Below, in pieces: positions 14,085-27,606 of a stretch of 64,000 nucleotides of DNA. The stretch spans positions 23,260,837 through 23,324,836 of the forward strand of contig CM065175.1 of NCBI GenBank assembly GCA_033026295.1, in the 5' to 3' direction. The notes under the pieces were generated by a model. The model worked only from the letters and a program-made list of their open reading frames with translations, did no database searches and was not told where the DNA came from. Position 1 is the first letter of the stretch. Each line of letters begins with the position of its first letter. This DNA comes from Channa striata. Its lineage: Eukaryota; Chordata; Actinopteri; Anabantiformes; Channidae. Both the position numbers and the translations under genes were made by a program.

Positions 14085-14758
14085 TTCCCTCCATTTTCCC
14101 TTCCAGTGCAGCTTCTAACAGTTTTAGGCCTCTCGCTGAGGCCTGCTGCGAAGTTTTACACCTAACTAATGTGCTACTTACAGAGACTTTCCTCTCAATA
14201 CACAACTGAGACACACATGACAAACTCTTCCTCTACCTTTGTTTTGCTTACTTTGAATTAATATTGGTTCTTCAAAAGTTTTTCAGTTTTTTATAAAGAA
14301 TTCAAATAAAGCTGCAGGCTGCACAGGTTTGCATGCAGCTGTAAAGCCCAAGTCCAGAAAATCTTTATTTGCAAAAAATATTTAATGTAGGTTTCTATCA
14401 CTATTGTAATGCAAATAAAGATGAATAATTTAAACAACTTTTCACACACATTAAGTGATGACTAAGAATAAGTCTGTTTTATTGAACTTTTTGCATAAAC
14501 TGCTAAACCAACTTTTCTTGGTAACCCCATAATAAAATAATGTTTAATTTCAGTCTACTTTTTTTTAATCACATCTTCAGATTTTTATTAGATGAGTGAC
14601 AAAATATCCAAAATACAGTAGATGTTACCAGAATTAGCTGAAAACTGGTGTGTAGGTCTAAATAGCAAAGAAAGAAAAATAAGTTGAAATAAATTTGAAA
14701 TCTGTAATTATTTGAAGTAAACATTCATAGACCAGACTTCAGGAACATTATTCTATTT

Positions 14759-14774
14759 ATTGTATCGATACAAT
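14759..14774. repeat. 16-base perfect palindrome
   Basis: ATTGTATCGATACAAT is its own reverse complement; with one mismatch the symmetry extends to about 26 bases (14754-14779). Confidence 0.8.
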
Positions 14775-14838
14775 GAATAAATAAAGATAGATTTTCTTCA
14801 ACAGTACGAGCAGTATTGATGCAGAAATGAGATGTAAA

Positions 14839-14870
14839 CACACTTGTCACACTGGGATGTGACAAGTGTG
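14839..14870. repeat. Perfect 13-base inverted repeat
   Basis: CACACTTGTCACA (14839-14851) pairs perfectly with 14858-14870 around a 6-base loop. The arms contain CAAGTG/CACTTG E-box cores and T-box-like AAGTGTGA. Confidence 0.85.
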
Positions 14871-16185
14871 AGATGTTGTTGACCCCTGCCTGTCCTCCCT
14901 CGTCCTGCTAAGGTCCCTTAACATTAAGGTCACAACCTAGCAGTTTTATAGGCCCTCTAAAGTCATCAGTGCATTGGGATTGGATGAAAGCCCTCTAATG
15001 GAGTCAGTAATTGGTCTAGTTTATCAGTTTATGAGGTGCTCTGACTGTGGGAACAGCTTTGACATATGAAGTAAAGTATACATCATTAGCACTGGGTTAA
15101 AAAAATAAGATGAATACTTTTGAAGACAGACAGAATGAGAAATGTGAAACAATGTGGCTGGATTTTGAAAACATAAAGCCTTATGACGTGAACATGGATT
15201 GTTGTTTATGACTTGTTGATCCAGGGGCTAATAATACATATCAACAATCAACTGTTTCAGAGGATTTTTTTTTTAATTACAAGTCAAAACAATTTCTTGC
15301 TGTTCCTAAATGAAATCACCAACTTAAGCTGCTGTCTAGATATATTGTGTTGTATTTGTTGTCTGGTGTTCAGAGGGATGACAGGCCGTCAAAAGCTCAG
15401 TGCATGACCTCCTGTAAAGAGGAAAGCTTTGGTCTTTGGTCTTTTCTCTCGGCTTCCCCATTATCTGCGTGACCCATCTCCTTAAAACACTTCGGACGAG
15501 TGAAAGGTCCTGACTCTGTATTGAGCTCTGGCATAGATGTCAACCGTTGCTATTCAACCTGCACGCTCACCCCCTCACCCCACCCACTACAGACCAACGA
15601 AAGAGAAACACACACATACTCATCCACATGTATGGAAATATGCACGTGTAATTACTTCATGTTTCACTTTTTGCTGCACATGCACCTGATGAATCCATCG
15701 AGGGTCTAAAAACACCATAGGAAGCTGGTTCTGGATGAGCTGTCAACAAAGAAGAGGAAAACAACTGTATAAAGGTCCCTTCCCCCCCCCATACCCACTC
15801 AGCAGCCCTCCCACCCAAAGACTTCTTTCTCCCACTGACCACTGTTCAGAATTGCCCCCTCACCCCTGTAACCCGCCCCGATGCCCCCACCCCTCGCCAT
15901 TCGCTCCTTTCACTCCGCCACAATGGCTGCCAGGGGCTGTGTTATTTGAGGCACTAAAGAGCTGTCCCACCCACCCGCCCCAGGACAATGCCCCTCCCGC
16001 TGAGAGCTTTCTTCCCCTCACCTCCCTAATGACAGGTTTCATCCTCTCTGCCCTGACCCCCAGGAGGGGCTGCGGCTCCCGGCTCGGCCCAACGCCTTTC
16101 TGCCCGCTGACCTGCTCAGCCAACAGGACCCGCCTCCCGCTCCCCAACACGCATTTACAAGCTTTCACTCTCTTGCATGTTGGGA

Positions 16186-16250
16186 GCAGTGATGGAGAGT
16201 AACTAAGTACTTTTACTCGACTACACTGCGCTTTTTACTCCTCTGCCGTT
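16186..16250. mobile_element. Fragment of a TAACTAAGTACTTTTACTC-type repeat
   Basis: AGTGATGGAGAGTAACTAAG followed by TACTTTTACTCGACTACACT is the recognisable terminus of a non-coding repeat family frequent in teleost genomes. The rest of the element has decayed and the boundary at the right is uncertain. Confidence 0.5.
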
Positions 16251-18431
16251 ACTTCTCTCCTTGTGAAGTGTATATTTGAAGACTCACTTCTTTTTGAGAT
16301 ATCATGACATTGAAAATTATTTGGAGGAGAAAATGTCATCCTAGCCAAAGAATGTTCACAATTTGCAAGCAGGAAATCTGTTGCTCAGCCTTGAAATGCT
16401 TTCAAATCATAAACAACATAAACAATGATGCACAATTGCAGTTGTCAAGCAACAGGTGCGACGTCTTTCTTTTTATGACCATTATTTTTCTGCCAGTGGT
16501 TCACGGAGAAAAGCACGGCAGCACGTTCACCTCATTCAACCCCACCGCACACAGCTTTTGGCTGTTGACAGATGACAACCACCTCTCTCATTTACCTGTT
16601 TTGTCTTTCAGAGCCCAGAGGGTGACGAGACGCACTCTGCATGCTCACAGCCACGCAAACTTTGAATGCAAGTGAAAGAAAATTAGCCAGTAAAATGCAG
16701 CTGGAGATTTTTCTCGAGCAGCTGCATTATTCTCTTGGACTCTTTGTTAATGAAAGCCTCTGTGTCGTCACTTACAAGCTGTCACTCACTGGCCATTCGT
16801 TATCTGAGCCCGAAGCCGCTTTCTTCACGAGTCAATATCTTTGTTCTTATGTGATGTCTGTCTTTGCGATGATGATGATGTATCACCGTCGAACAGGCCG
16901 CCACATATTGGCGAGTTTGGCAATTAAGCCTGTGGAGGCTTTATTACCACGAGGCAGTGAAGAGAAATTTCTGCTTAATGAATGACTGACCGAGTCGGGA
17001 TGGGAAAGTTAGCACTTTTCATTCAGCTGTGTTCAAGACAGAAACTTTCTTCCACTTCCGGACAGACCTCGCGCATACTTCCTACTTCTTCCCGGTCCCA
17101 TGACTTTAAGCCATGATCCCGTTTTAATCCTGAGTGATTATTTCCTTCGTTGGGTATTACAGACATCCTCTCCTGAGAACAGGGGTTGGTCTAAGTGTGT
17201 AGATGTCACAGTGATATTGTTTAGACCAAATTTATACTGAACAAATAACCATAAATCGTGGAGTCACACTGAATCAGCTGCTGTTAATAAAGCAACTGTC
17301 AGGTGATAACATAGATACAATAACCTATAACTCAGAGAGAGAGAGTGCTCAGTGACCAAAATGTGAGTGTATGAGTGAATTTGTTTATGGAAAATATTTC
17401 CCGAGAACATCATTTAAAAGCTAATATAAAGTTTTCAGGTTTATGTTATCATAAAGACTTTCTTTATTTATTTGTACTTAATATAAATTATGGTTTGATC
17501 AGGCCTTGTGATCCAATCATGTTCATGAATTTAATACTGACCTTTTATTATGCTTTTTTTTTAAATATTAAAGCAGTGAAACCTGTTTTTTCAAGCACAA
17601 TAACCAGCTCTTCACCAGTTAATCAAGAATGTAAATTATTGACAGTAAACCATAAACAAATCAACTCACCATACTATTCTGTACTAAACTGTGGAAAGAC
17701 TAACTGTTGCAATTTGAAACAAGAGGCAAGTGAGCGGCAGTGGGAGTGTCGCTGCCGCCAGGCACTGAGGTGGAGCGAGGGCATGAAAAGCCGCCACTGA
17801 GCAGCAGTGACATGAAGGCGACAGGGTGTGACAGAATGAACTATCGGACTGGAGGGTGCGCACGGAGGAATGTTTCACTTTCCCGCACAATGATGCACAC
17901 ATTTAAATCTGCACATGCTAAATGCAACTATCAAGAGTGTATAAGTTGTAATTAATGGCCTTATTAATGATTAATAAACTAGCCACGCTTTGCAGCTCGT
18001 ATGTCAGTGATTAAGATGCTAAATCAAGTTGTGAAGAATCTCCTTGAATAGTGTTTGTGTCTTCTATTGATTAAAAAAAATTTAGTTGAAAAATAAGATC
18101 TAAATGTTGGCAATCTATGATTAAATGCATGGAAAAAGTAATTGACATGAAAATCATTTATTAACCAGTCATGTTGAAAGGTTCATTGATCAGTAAAAAG
18201 CCAATATTAAGTGAAATAATATCCAAAATCTCCTTAATACGGATATACACCCATAAGGTGTTTTTGTCATAACGTGGCAACCCAAGTGAAATCAAACAAT
18301 CATATGATTTTTAATGAGAATTCTGCAAAAAGATATAATCCACGTACCTTTAAAGTGCACAGAGATTTCCGTCACTATACCTTAAAGGACGTGCATCAGT
18401 GGTAAATGATAAGCAGCCGCTGTAGCTTCTC

Positions 18432-18552
18432 ATTCACCTCATGCAACTTAGGGTTCAGTATCCTGCCCTAGGACATTTCAACATGTAGCAAGGAGGGACT
18501 GGGAATCAAACCACTGACTCTCTGGTCTGTGGACGACTGCCTTACCTACATA
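18432..18552. mobile_element. SINE-like interspersed repeat
   Basis: Words GCAACTTAGGGTTCAGTATC, CTGCCCTAGGACATTTCAAC, ATGTAGCAAGGAGGGACTGG and GGAATCAAACCACTGACTCT match a decayed copy of a fish repeat that reads 'tcttgcccaaggacac..gggattgaacc'. No coding content. Confidence 0.6.
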
Positions 18553-18912
18553 CCTGCATAGAACTGAACTTTTATTGCTGTCCTGAGAGTTTTACCAGCA
18601 CTGCCAACCTGGAGCTGCTCATCTCCATTATCCACCTGCTGCACACACATGCATTTCTGCCCAGACGTGTGATGTCTTCAAAGAAGCTGCCAACATGGCG
18701 ACAAACGGCGCTTTAAGTCATCCCGATGCCTCAGTTTGGATGTTGTGAGAACTCAATTAATGAACCTTTGTGGCCAGTTTTCATGGTACAATTGTGTGTT
18801 TAATCTGACTGGTGCCATCTAAATAGTTCTTTCAGTTGGGACACGCTGGTCATTGAGTTGTACTGTACACGACTGCTATACAACCAACCCACGTCTTAAC
18901 TCCACTCCAGTC

Positions 18913-18915
<3 letters not shown>

Positions 18916-18949
<34 letters not shown>
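18916..18949. repeat. (AC)n microsatellite
   Basis: Seventeen perfect AC units. Confidence 0.95.
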
Positions 18950-18951
<2 letters not shown>

Positions 18952-19141
18952 CTCACCGTTTGTTCAGAGCTTCACCCGGGGGGAGTCACAGCGGCAAGGA
19001 GGGAGGGATTTCACGCTTGACCTTCCCCTTACAGCTTTTTGAGCCCCTTCCCTCCCGCCTTGATTCTCTTGACCTACTTGGTCATCCAGGAGCAAGCCAC
19101 TTATAATACCTACATCTAACCCAGCAGCATGTCTTCTCTCT

Positions 19142-19145
<4 letters not shown>

Positions 19146-19188
<43 letters not shown>
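19146..19188. repeat. (AC)n microsatellite
   Basis: About 21 perfect AC units, 200 bases from the previous array; preceded by a TC run. Confidence 0.95.
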
Positions 19189-19189
<1 letters not shown>

Positions 19190-22100
19190 CTGTCTGCTGG
19201 TTCCTCCCTGTGCGGGGCTCTTTAGTGGTGGCCTCTGACTGTGACTGATGCAAAAGTTTAGAGATAAACGTTTAATCCCTTTGTGCCAAATACCGTTTTT
19301 GACTGCTGACTGAATTCTGGGAAATGCATTGCCCCGGCTCCCCAATCCTTTTGTTTGTTTTTAATCCAAATCTCTTGGGATCTCTCATGTGTTTTCATGT
19401 GTGTGGAGGACTACAACATTCACATCTACTTAAATAGAGATGAGTTCCATTGGAAACACATGCAGCCTGGGCAAAAAAGGACACGCAACAATACAGACGC
19501 ACATCTAGCAGTTCTGTGCTGCATTTCTTATTCTTTATATTGTTGATATTAGGACCCCTGTGTCTGTGTGTGTGTGTGTGTCATGAATATCAGCATGTAG
19601 AAATCTGCTTTATTTTATTCGTCATGTGCTTCACCCGATGGTATAATGTTAAAACAGCGCTGATCCCAGCGCAGGCTGTGTTTGGGGTTAGCTCTGGGGA
19701 TTCCCCTCCCATACCTCATCCCTTCTCACCCTCTTTAAACCCCCAGAGGAGCTAGATGGAGCATCGGCACAGCTCAGCAGAATCCAGTCCCCCTGTTTGT
19801 CCCCCTGGCGTGCACCACTTAAAGGCCCCTGCTTTTACACTGAAGCCTCGGCAGTAGTTGGAAACCATTTTCTACTCAGATGAGCGCAAACAAAGACATG
19901 CATGTGCGGGAGCGAGGGAAAATGGACTCGAGAGGAGGGGGAGGAGGCCGCTGGTGTGTTTGGTAAACAGCGAGAAAGCCGAAAGGGAGCGGCCACTTGG
20001 GAGGAGAGGAAGAGGGGAAGGGGAAGGGGAAGTGGAGGAAAGGGAACACAAGAAGGGAGACAGAAGGGGATCGTATGCTGAGGAACGGCTGAGACGGAAG
20101 CCGGTAACGAGCCGAGTAAAGGAAATTGCAGGGGCTTCCATGTCACAATCCGCAGATGGGCTGATCACAAAGGAAGGCGATGGCACACCTGGCACTGAAC
20201 AAACACATATGTATACACAGACACACAGCTGGAATTGTACATACCGCTGTATGTGGCGTGCATGCGTCCTCCCGCACATACAGCGCAAACTGTCGGAGGT
20301 GAGAAGGAGTCACCCGAAGTAAACAACTCATTCACTCGGGCGCGCGGAAATCAAGGCTCTTACCACCGCAAACACAAAGTGTGCTCACCCTTTAACAACA
20401 CTCGGCCAGCTCTTCAGCGTTACCCTGAACCCATTATGAGGACACGAGGGTCAAACCTAAAGATGACAAAGTCCTCATATCAAAGCCCACACACTCTCGG
20501 TTGACCCAGCGCTTCCCCTTGACCCCGTTGTTTTATTTGAGCCATAATAACTCTTCTAATTAAAGCTCCTTCCTATTATTTTTCCCTCTCCTCTGCTGTA
20601 AAAGGCCTGAGTTTCAAAGTGCTAATAAAATAAACTGAAGGGGGCCCACTGCTTTATTTGTATGTGTGTGGAGAGTGTGTGGGAGAATAAGCCAGGGAAA
20701 GGAGGGGGAGCTGGAAGGACAGAGGTTTAAGGTTCAGAGGGGGGTAAGAGAAACAGAGGTCAGTGGAAACAAAGAAGTAGGAGACCCTGGGGTCAAGCTG
20801 CCTGGTGTCCACAGTCACTGGGTTGGCGTTGTTGCAGGGCGAATCGGCCCAGCTTGTATAATCGCCGGGAGTATGTTTTGTCCACGAGTGTAGGATAGAA
20901 TATATCATGGCGCCGCTGACAGATGAACAATAGGTCACGTTTTGTGGAAGTCCGAGCGGAGCCTCCGCAGCTCCTTTGACTCGGCTGGTACATCTGGAGG
21001 AGCCGAGATTAACCGTGCGTTTACTGGCCTCGTGTATGGCCGACCCTTCTGACCTGAACCGCAGCCTAAACATCACTTATGGGCTAATATTGGACTCAGA
21101 GATGCTCTATAGAGATCGAATCCATGAATCGTCCTCTTTGAAATAAACCATCGAAGATGGGCTTCGAGGTTGGAGGACTTGTTTATACAGGGTGTTGCAT
21201 GTAGCTGGGACATTATAGACGGCTGGGAATTTTCAGTGGGATAGAAAAACGAAGTAAGACTAATCACAGCTACCTCTTCTGTGGTAGTATGGTAGATTTT
21301 TACTGTGATCATACAAGCCAGTTCTACCCCAACATGCTTAGTTTTTATTTTTTGCAGGTGTAGTTTTACTAATAAATGATGATGTTGTTTGCACCACATT
21401 CAGATCTGAACCAAATTTAGTGCCAATCCATCAAGTAGATTCTTTCACTGGGTAAATGAGACCTTTGACCTGTTGGTGACACTAGAAAAAAGTTGGGGAA
21501 CATCAGTGTCTGCACAAACCTCCATGGCAACACATGCAATACTCAATGAAATATTCTAGTGTGGACTAACAACTGACCAACCAATAGACAAAACCATAAG
21601 AAGAACCCCACAGGCGCTAAGACCGGAGAAAATACAGCAGGTGCAAAGTGACACAACTGACCACGCGAGAAACCCTGAGGCTAATCAGTTTGTTTTTATG
21701 ATATTTAAAGCTCAGCCATAAACAGCCTCAATCTCTGTTAACCCTCTCTCTGGTTTTATGGCGATAAACACGTCAGAGTGGAGGTTTACACGTGTGGCTG
21801 GGTCTTCCTGCAGTGACTATGAAAGCAGCTGCATGTGGCTTCATGGGTTTGTGGCACGTTTCTAAATGCTGGCTGTCATTCACATCTCACAAGATATTCC
21901 AAACACCGATGTTTGAATAACTTACAACCTCTCGGCTAAAACATCTGCACTGAGTAATACCCATGGGGAGAAACAATAACATAATATGGTTATAGAATAA
22001 TAGCTTCAGGCTGTGCATGAGATACAAACATGGTCATATAGGATGGTGGGCACTCCAGGGGGTTAAGTGAGTGTTATCAACTTTGAGACAAAGTGCTAAA

Positions 22101-22518
22101 GGAGGAGGGGGGAAAGCCCAAGAGAAGGTGAGGGAGGATCCATCGTGCCAGCAGAGTGAACTTGGGCCACCATCAGCTCCGCTAAGAAAGGCTGTTGACA
22201 TTGTTGAATGAAAGTTGATCAGAGGTCAAAAGACATGTATGAGGAGGAAGTCAAAGGTAACTAGCCAAAGTGTGCAACTAGGTCATAGCTTGCACAGAAA
22301 AATATGTGATTGACAGCAAAGTGGAGGAGGTGGTGCAACAGGAATGAGGCAAAGGTGCACAGGTTCAAAGCTAGCAAACAGGAGTGGGAAGATCACAGGG
22401 GTTGAGCGAAAAAGGCCGAGAGGGAGCTGAGAGAGAGGGAGGCCAGAGTGAAGGCCTTGAAGAGTCTTATCTGTGTCCCATCTGTCTTGACATGCACACT
22501 CCTCTGGTTAGTGCCCTG

Positions 22519-22566
22519 GAGGGGGGAGGGGAGGGGGGGAGGGGAGGGGAGGGGAGGGGGGGGGAG
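22519..22566 (+). repeat. G-rich tract with quadruplex potential
   Basis: At least seven runs of four or more G separated by single A, so it satisfies the G-quadruplex pattern many times over on the plus strand. Confidence 0.9.
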
Positions 22567-25500
22567 CTGCCTGCGTGTCAGTAACTGAGTGTGCAGGGCT
22601 TAGGGCTAAGGCCTTGGCCTGTGCACTCTGGCCCGAAAACCAGACTAACCAGCTCCATGCCTTAACACCCCTAGGAAAAACTCACTCAGAGTGACTTACT
22701 GCTGCGATCATGTGACTGACGGAGCTGGGCAGGGGGAACAAAAAAAAAAAAAAAAAAGCTTAGACACATCAGTGAAAATACAGATGATGCCTTCTTTACC
22801 AATTCACTTTTTGTCAATTCAGCTGATTTGTCACACTTTTGTGAGCAGTGTATCGTTTCTTTTTGGCCATTTGGGAAAGACACAGAATGTGTGTATTCAG
22901 GGAATGTGTCTTTGTTAGAAATTAAGTTGTGGGAATCAAGTCCATCATTCGCCATGTCACAAAAGTCAAATATTTTACCCGATGTTATCTTATTTTTGAA
23001 GAATGCAAAGAACATCCTGCCTGTCTGCCTGTTATCTCAGCGGTTAATAGAGTCGTCCCTTTAAGTCAAACCAAATATGCTCAAATTCAACTGCCGTGGT
23101 TCACATCTGTTAGCAGTTATTGACAATAACTCAAATTTGATCTATCACGATGCAGAATATTGACTGATAAAAAAAAAACAAAACCTTGTCTCAGTGCCTG
23201 TGTCATAATAATTAGGAGAACCTTAAAAAAAGGAGCTAAAGCTGTGAAAAGAAACATAAAGACTAACTCATACGTTGTGATTAGGAATTGGTGGATGAGG
23301 TCCTTCTATCAGTCCAAGTTGTTCTTTCGTCGAATCCAACCTCCCGAGATGTTTGACTTGACTTGCATGTACAGCACACCTGGGAGATTTACCATAATGA
23401 ATACCTGATGCGGCAAAGCAGTTAATTCCGCCTATAAAATAACTCCCTTCCTCCTTCCTGTGGGCCCCGGCTGTTGTTTATCAAACGAGGTAACGTCCTG
23501 TCATGTGACCCCTCCTCCCTCCCAGCAGCCCACCTGTGTGGACTTTTCTCTTAATCCCCTCTTTAGTCTCCCCCTCTTTCTTGCCATGTGCTTTGAGTAC
23601 TTAGACTACTGAGTGTAACTAATTCTCCCACACAAGGATATTGTCTTCTGCCTATTTCTGCTTTTGTCCTTCCCTTTCAAACCGGCCATTCACTGATTTC
23701 ATTAGTTGGTGGTGTGGTGAGAGAGCGAGAGGGAGGTGGTGGACGGTGGGGCGGGGGAGATTTCCAATTAAAGGGCCTTAATAGGCTATTACCATCACCT
23801 TAACTTCAACTGTGTTTCTTTTTTACAACATGAAACCAGTGAAGGATTAATCACCAGAGCAGCATGGGAGCTTTTAAGGGCTATTCTGGGATTATTAAAC
23901 TATAATTAGGACTGATGATTTTGAGCTGCCTACTTTAAAGGTTTTGATATTCTAATGCACAACACACACTACATTCGATTTACAATGAAAAACTGCCAGG
24001 ACTAAACTGTTTTCTTGCTGACAAAGCATTTGATATTGTGCAATGACAGATTGAGCATAAAGGGCAAAACTTTAAAATGATGCTGGTGAAAATGAAATGT
24101 AATGTGTTTAGCAGGGTGCTCTCTCGCTGCACACATGCTGTGCAGACTCTGCAGCTGACCAGGGGGACAGAGGACGAAGACAGTCCCCTGGGATGTCCAA
24201 ACCACCCGTTCTCAGACACCCATTTGCTGTACACCAGCACACCCCCATTCCTCCCCCTCCCCCCCGATGGATGACCCTGCAACCAGCGTGGGTCAGCTGC
24301 GCAGAAGGAGCCCCCTGCACCCCAGCCCCGAGTCTGGAGCCTCAGCGTAAATCAGCGGCGGTTCATCGCGGGAACCCTGCGCTGCCCGGGGTCCCAGCCC
24401 AGCCTGGCACCATCTGTCCCAGGCCTCTGACGCAGAAACAGCACCGCCAAGGTGGGTTCCCACTGACCTGCTGCACCCTGCGGGTCATGTGGGCCAGACC
24501 TGGGACTGAAGACAGATCCATCACTACTGGAGTCTGCACATGATTGAAGGATACTGTATATATTTGTTGTGGATACTGTAATATATCTGTGTACTGTATG
24601 TGTGTGTGTGAATAAGCTGATCCATGGGACAAATTAAATTAAACATAAACAAATCAAAAGATTTAACATATACAACATAGAAGACATTTTGTAATTGCAT
24701 TTTGTAATTGCAATGTTGCAATCCATGTAACATTGGAGCTGAATACCTACTTTTTATCTAATGGATTTACTACTTTGCGTTATCTGCACCATAAATCCAA
24801 CAACAGAGGTATTAAAAAATCCTAATCACTTATGCCAAGTTTTTTAAAGACATTAAGACGCAGACCTGTTGAGCTTCTGTTCACTTCATTCTACTGTACA
24901 TTTCATTTTAAATTAAAAACTGTTTCTTTTTTGCACAAACCATTCACTTCTTCACCGTCATCTCTCTGCATTTTGGCTGCATCCTTCTTTCGATATTTAT
25001 CAATCTTCCTGTCCTTCCTGCAGAAAAAGTGCTCAACAATGCTCAACTTGCTGTTTGGTAAACTCCAAACTTAGCAGCTAGTTTCAGCTGTAATTGGATT
25101 ACTTGAGTAAAAAGCAACTCAAGTAGAAAAACTGTAACTTTGGTGAACGCCCTGCTCAACTCTCCAAAATGAGGGGCCATCTTAAAGCTTCGTCAGCTGC
25201 TGCGTCTGTGAGGTTGAAATTTTCGCTTTGCTGATTAGACCCTAACTGCACCGCTGTAAGCAAATCTCTCAGCTCACTCACAACTCAAACAGCCCAACCT
25301 TAAAGAACAAGACAAGCCCCTGCACTTCACCCCATCACCTTTGACGACTTGACATCTTCTCCATCATAACAGCACCTGGAATTGTGACACGTAAATCTCA
25401 TCTGCAGAGACAGTCAGCGCGTCCTCGGGCAGTACGGCCCGGCTTATTGCTTTCTCCCACAGCCCCAGCCTCACTTCGTGCCCCCTTAGGCCTGGCTCTA

Positions 25501-27606
25501 ATGAGCGATCGGGGGTCATAAAGTGGTTCTCTTACTGTTTTCCTTTTTCCAAACCAGTGACACCAGTTGTTCGCACTCCTTGCTGAAGCCTTTTGTGAGG
25601 CCTGACAGCCTGTCAATTTGAGGATGAGAGTGACTGTAGAAGGCGACACACATTACCTTGAGGTGACACCACATTCCACTGAAGGCCTCTCTTTATGAGT
25701 TAACAATAAGTTTGAGCGGCTTTGCTGCAAAGCAGCAAGTTTGACTTGGCTCTGAAGACTATTTTTGCTGCCGTCTCCTTCTGCATCAAGCCTAAACAAA
25801 TATTTTTAAAAATATCCAAAGTAAATTAATCTCACAGATGAATGATAATTAGGGTAAAGGACTGTTGTTTCATGAGACTCCCACCAACAAATGTTGACGT
25901 GTATTTGTTGTCTTTTTTTCTCTCACAGGACTGAGGAGAGATTCTTGGCCGTCATCAGGGTTGCAGGAAGGACAAGAAGACCTTCACAGTGACACACACA
26001 ACCTCAAGAGAAAAACAGACGCCCACCCACATGCATGCACAGAAAAGTGTGCATCATTCTGAGAGCACAGCAAATATGTTGCACTTATGTCTTCTGGTTT
26101 GTTCAGCTAATCACCTTAAGGTTGAAATAACCAATAATAATTGAACTAAAATTGCCTGAACCAATAATTGTTACTTTTAGTTACTTTTCTGTCCTACAGC
26201 AGTCCAATATTTAGTTTTACACTTTGGATTTTTACCATATTATCTCAGTGTTTCACAAATTAGCCCTGGTATCACTTCATGTTATTTTATTACTTAATCA
26301 CCAGTTTGTATGTTAATGTGAAATACATCTAGAAGAGAAAAAAACCACAGGAATATTTAATTTTAAGAATATAAAAGGACATCCTGCCCATCAGCTCACT
26401 CTCCACTATCAATTTCCTCCAGTTTGGGCACATACTGCCCTCATGTGCTCAGTCAGCAGTACTGACGTTTTCCTGCACAGGCAATGGCCAATGTCACATT
26501 ACGACATTAGGTATAACTCACTCAAAATCACAATAAGTGTTAATAAAATGCATCCTAGCAGTTCTAACCCATTTTTGAGTTCCATTTCAGAAAGAAATTT
26601 AAATTTAAATCATTTGACTGTTAAACGTTCACAGGCCTGGTAAGATTCGCTTGAAGACACCAAGAATGGAATGTATCACAAGACCGACTCAATCTGGCTT
26701 TTTAAACAATTTAATGTATTGAAGCCTCTTTGCATTCTCGACCCTCTTTGTTAAAAGTTCCTTTGCTTGAAGCATAACATGCATCACAAGAATGTGTATT
26801 ACTGAAAGACAACTTGTCTTGAAAGACAACATTCAAATAGTATTTTTCACTTTCTGAAAGCACACATCTGTGCCAATATGTGAACGAGTGCTTGGTCACT
26901 GGAAAAGTAGTTTCACGCATACAGGAGTTAATGATTTCAGCAATAAATAATTGTTCAGATTACATAAGGGAGATTTGACACAATGTGAATATTGTTAATA
27001 TGAGATGTAGGGGTGATTTATGGTACTTGAAGTCACCAACTGCATTTGTGATCTATTTACTTGCGTGTGTTTTTAGTATATTTTCAGTCACTTGCAGAAA
27101 TGTAGGGACAACCTTTCACTCCGACCTTTGGCCTGTGCTACTACTACAACACAGACAAACCAGTCCTTCCTTATGTACACAGAATTGCACCGGTAAATAT
27201 TTCGGCAATAGGGGCTTTTATGTAATATCCACAAATGGGCACAAGCACTGTAATGGAAAGCTGCTGCAATGTAGCCTGGAATTTTAAATTCACTGTGGCT
27301 ATTGTTTTAACAACAACGTGGCATCAGAACAAAGTATCTCCATATGTACTGAAAAATAATTTCTGCCTGTTTGTCCTGAATACAACACCAACTTAGGGCT
27401 TCCAATTAATAATGTATTAAAAATTAAAAAGATATACAATTACGTTTTTCTAAAATGAAAAGGATTCCAAACAGCCATTTAGTGGATGCATAAATAATCA
27501 CTAAAATTACCTGAAAGCATCACAGCTATGTAAAATTACAGAGGAAACAATGTTTCTATCTCTCTCAAAGTATCTACCTGCATTCTTCTCAACTCAGTCC
27601 AACACT

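Larger units (their letters stand above)
10981..18431. other. No gene seen; low-complexity and palindromic DNA
   Basis: Contains A-rich and CT-rich tracts (13.6-14.1 kb), an AT-rich block (14.2-15.3 kb) with two palindromes, and a C-rich block (15.6-16.1 kb). Open frames of up to 155 codons there run through biased sequence and have no domain pattern. Confidence 0.6.
18553..27606. other. No convincing gene; repeats and one candidate exon
   Basis: Holds two long CA arrays (18.9 and 19.1 kb), a G-rich tract (22.5 kb) and a unique block at 23.4-23.9 kb that may be regulatory. A GC-rich open stretch at 24155-24451 (plus strand) is bounded by AG and GT and is discussed as a finding. Bases 26.7-27.6 kb include the bola1 3' flank, with ATTAAA (minus strand) at 26710-26715. 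Confidence 0.55.

Noticed and set aside
13485..14223. Frames of 70-124 codons on both strands
   Set aside because: Translations of A-rich and CTC-rich low-complexity DNA.
15735..16202. 155-codon plus-strand frame
   Set aside because: Runs through a C-rich, proline-biased block, starts at a non-ATG-supported region and has no domain-like pattern; a minus-strand frame of 102 codons overlaps it.
19858..20322. 154-codon plus-strand and 138-codon minus-strand frames
   Set aside because: Both overlap the same GA-rich tract; biased composition makes long chance frames likely.
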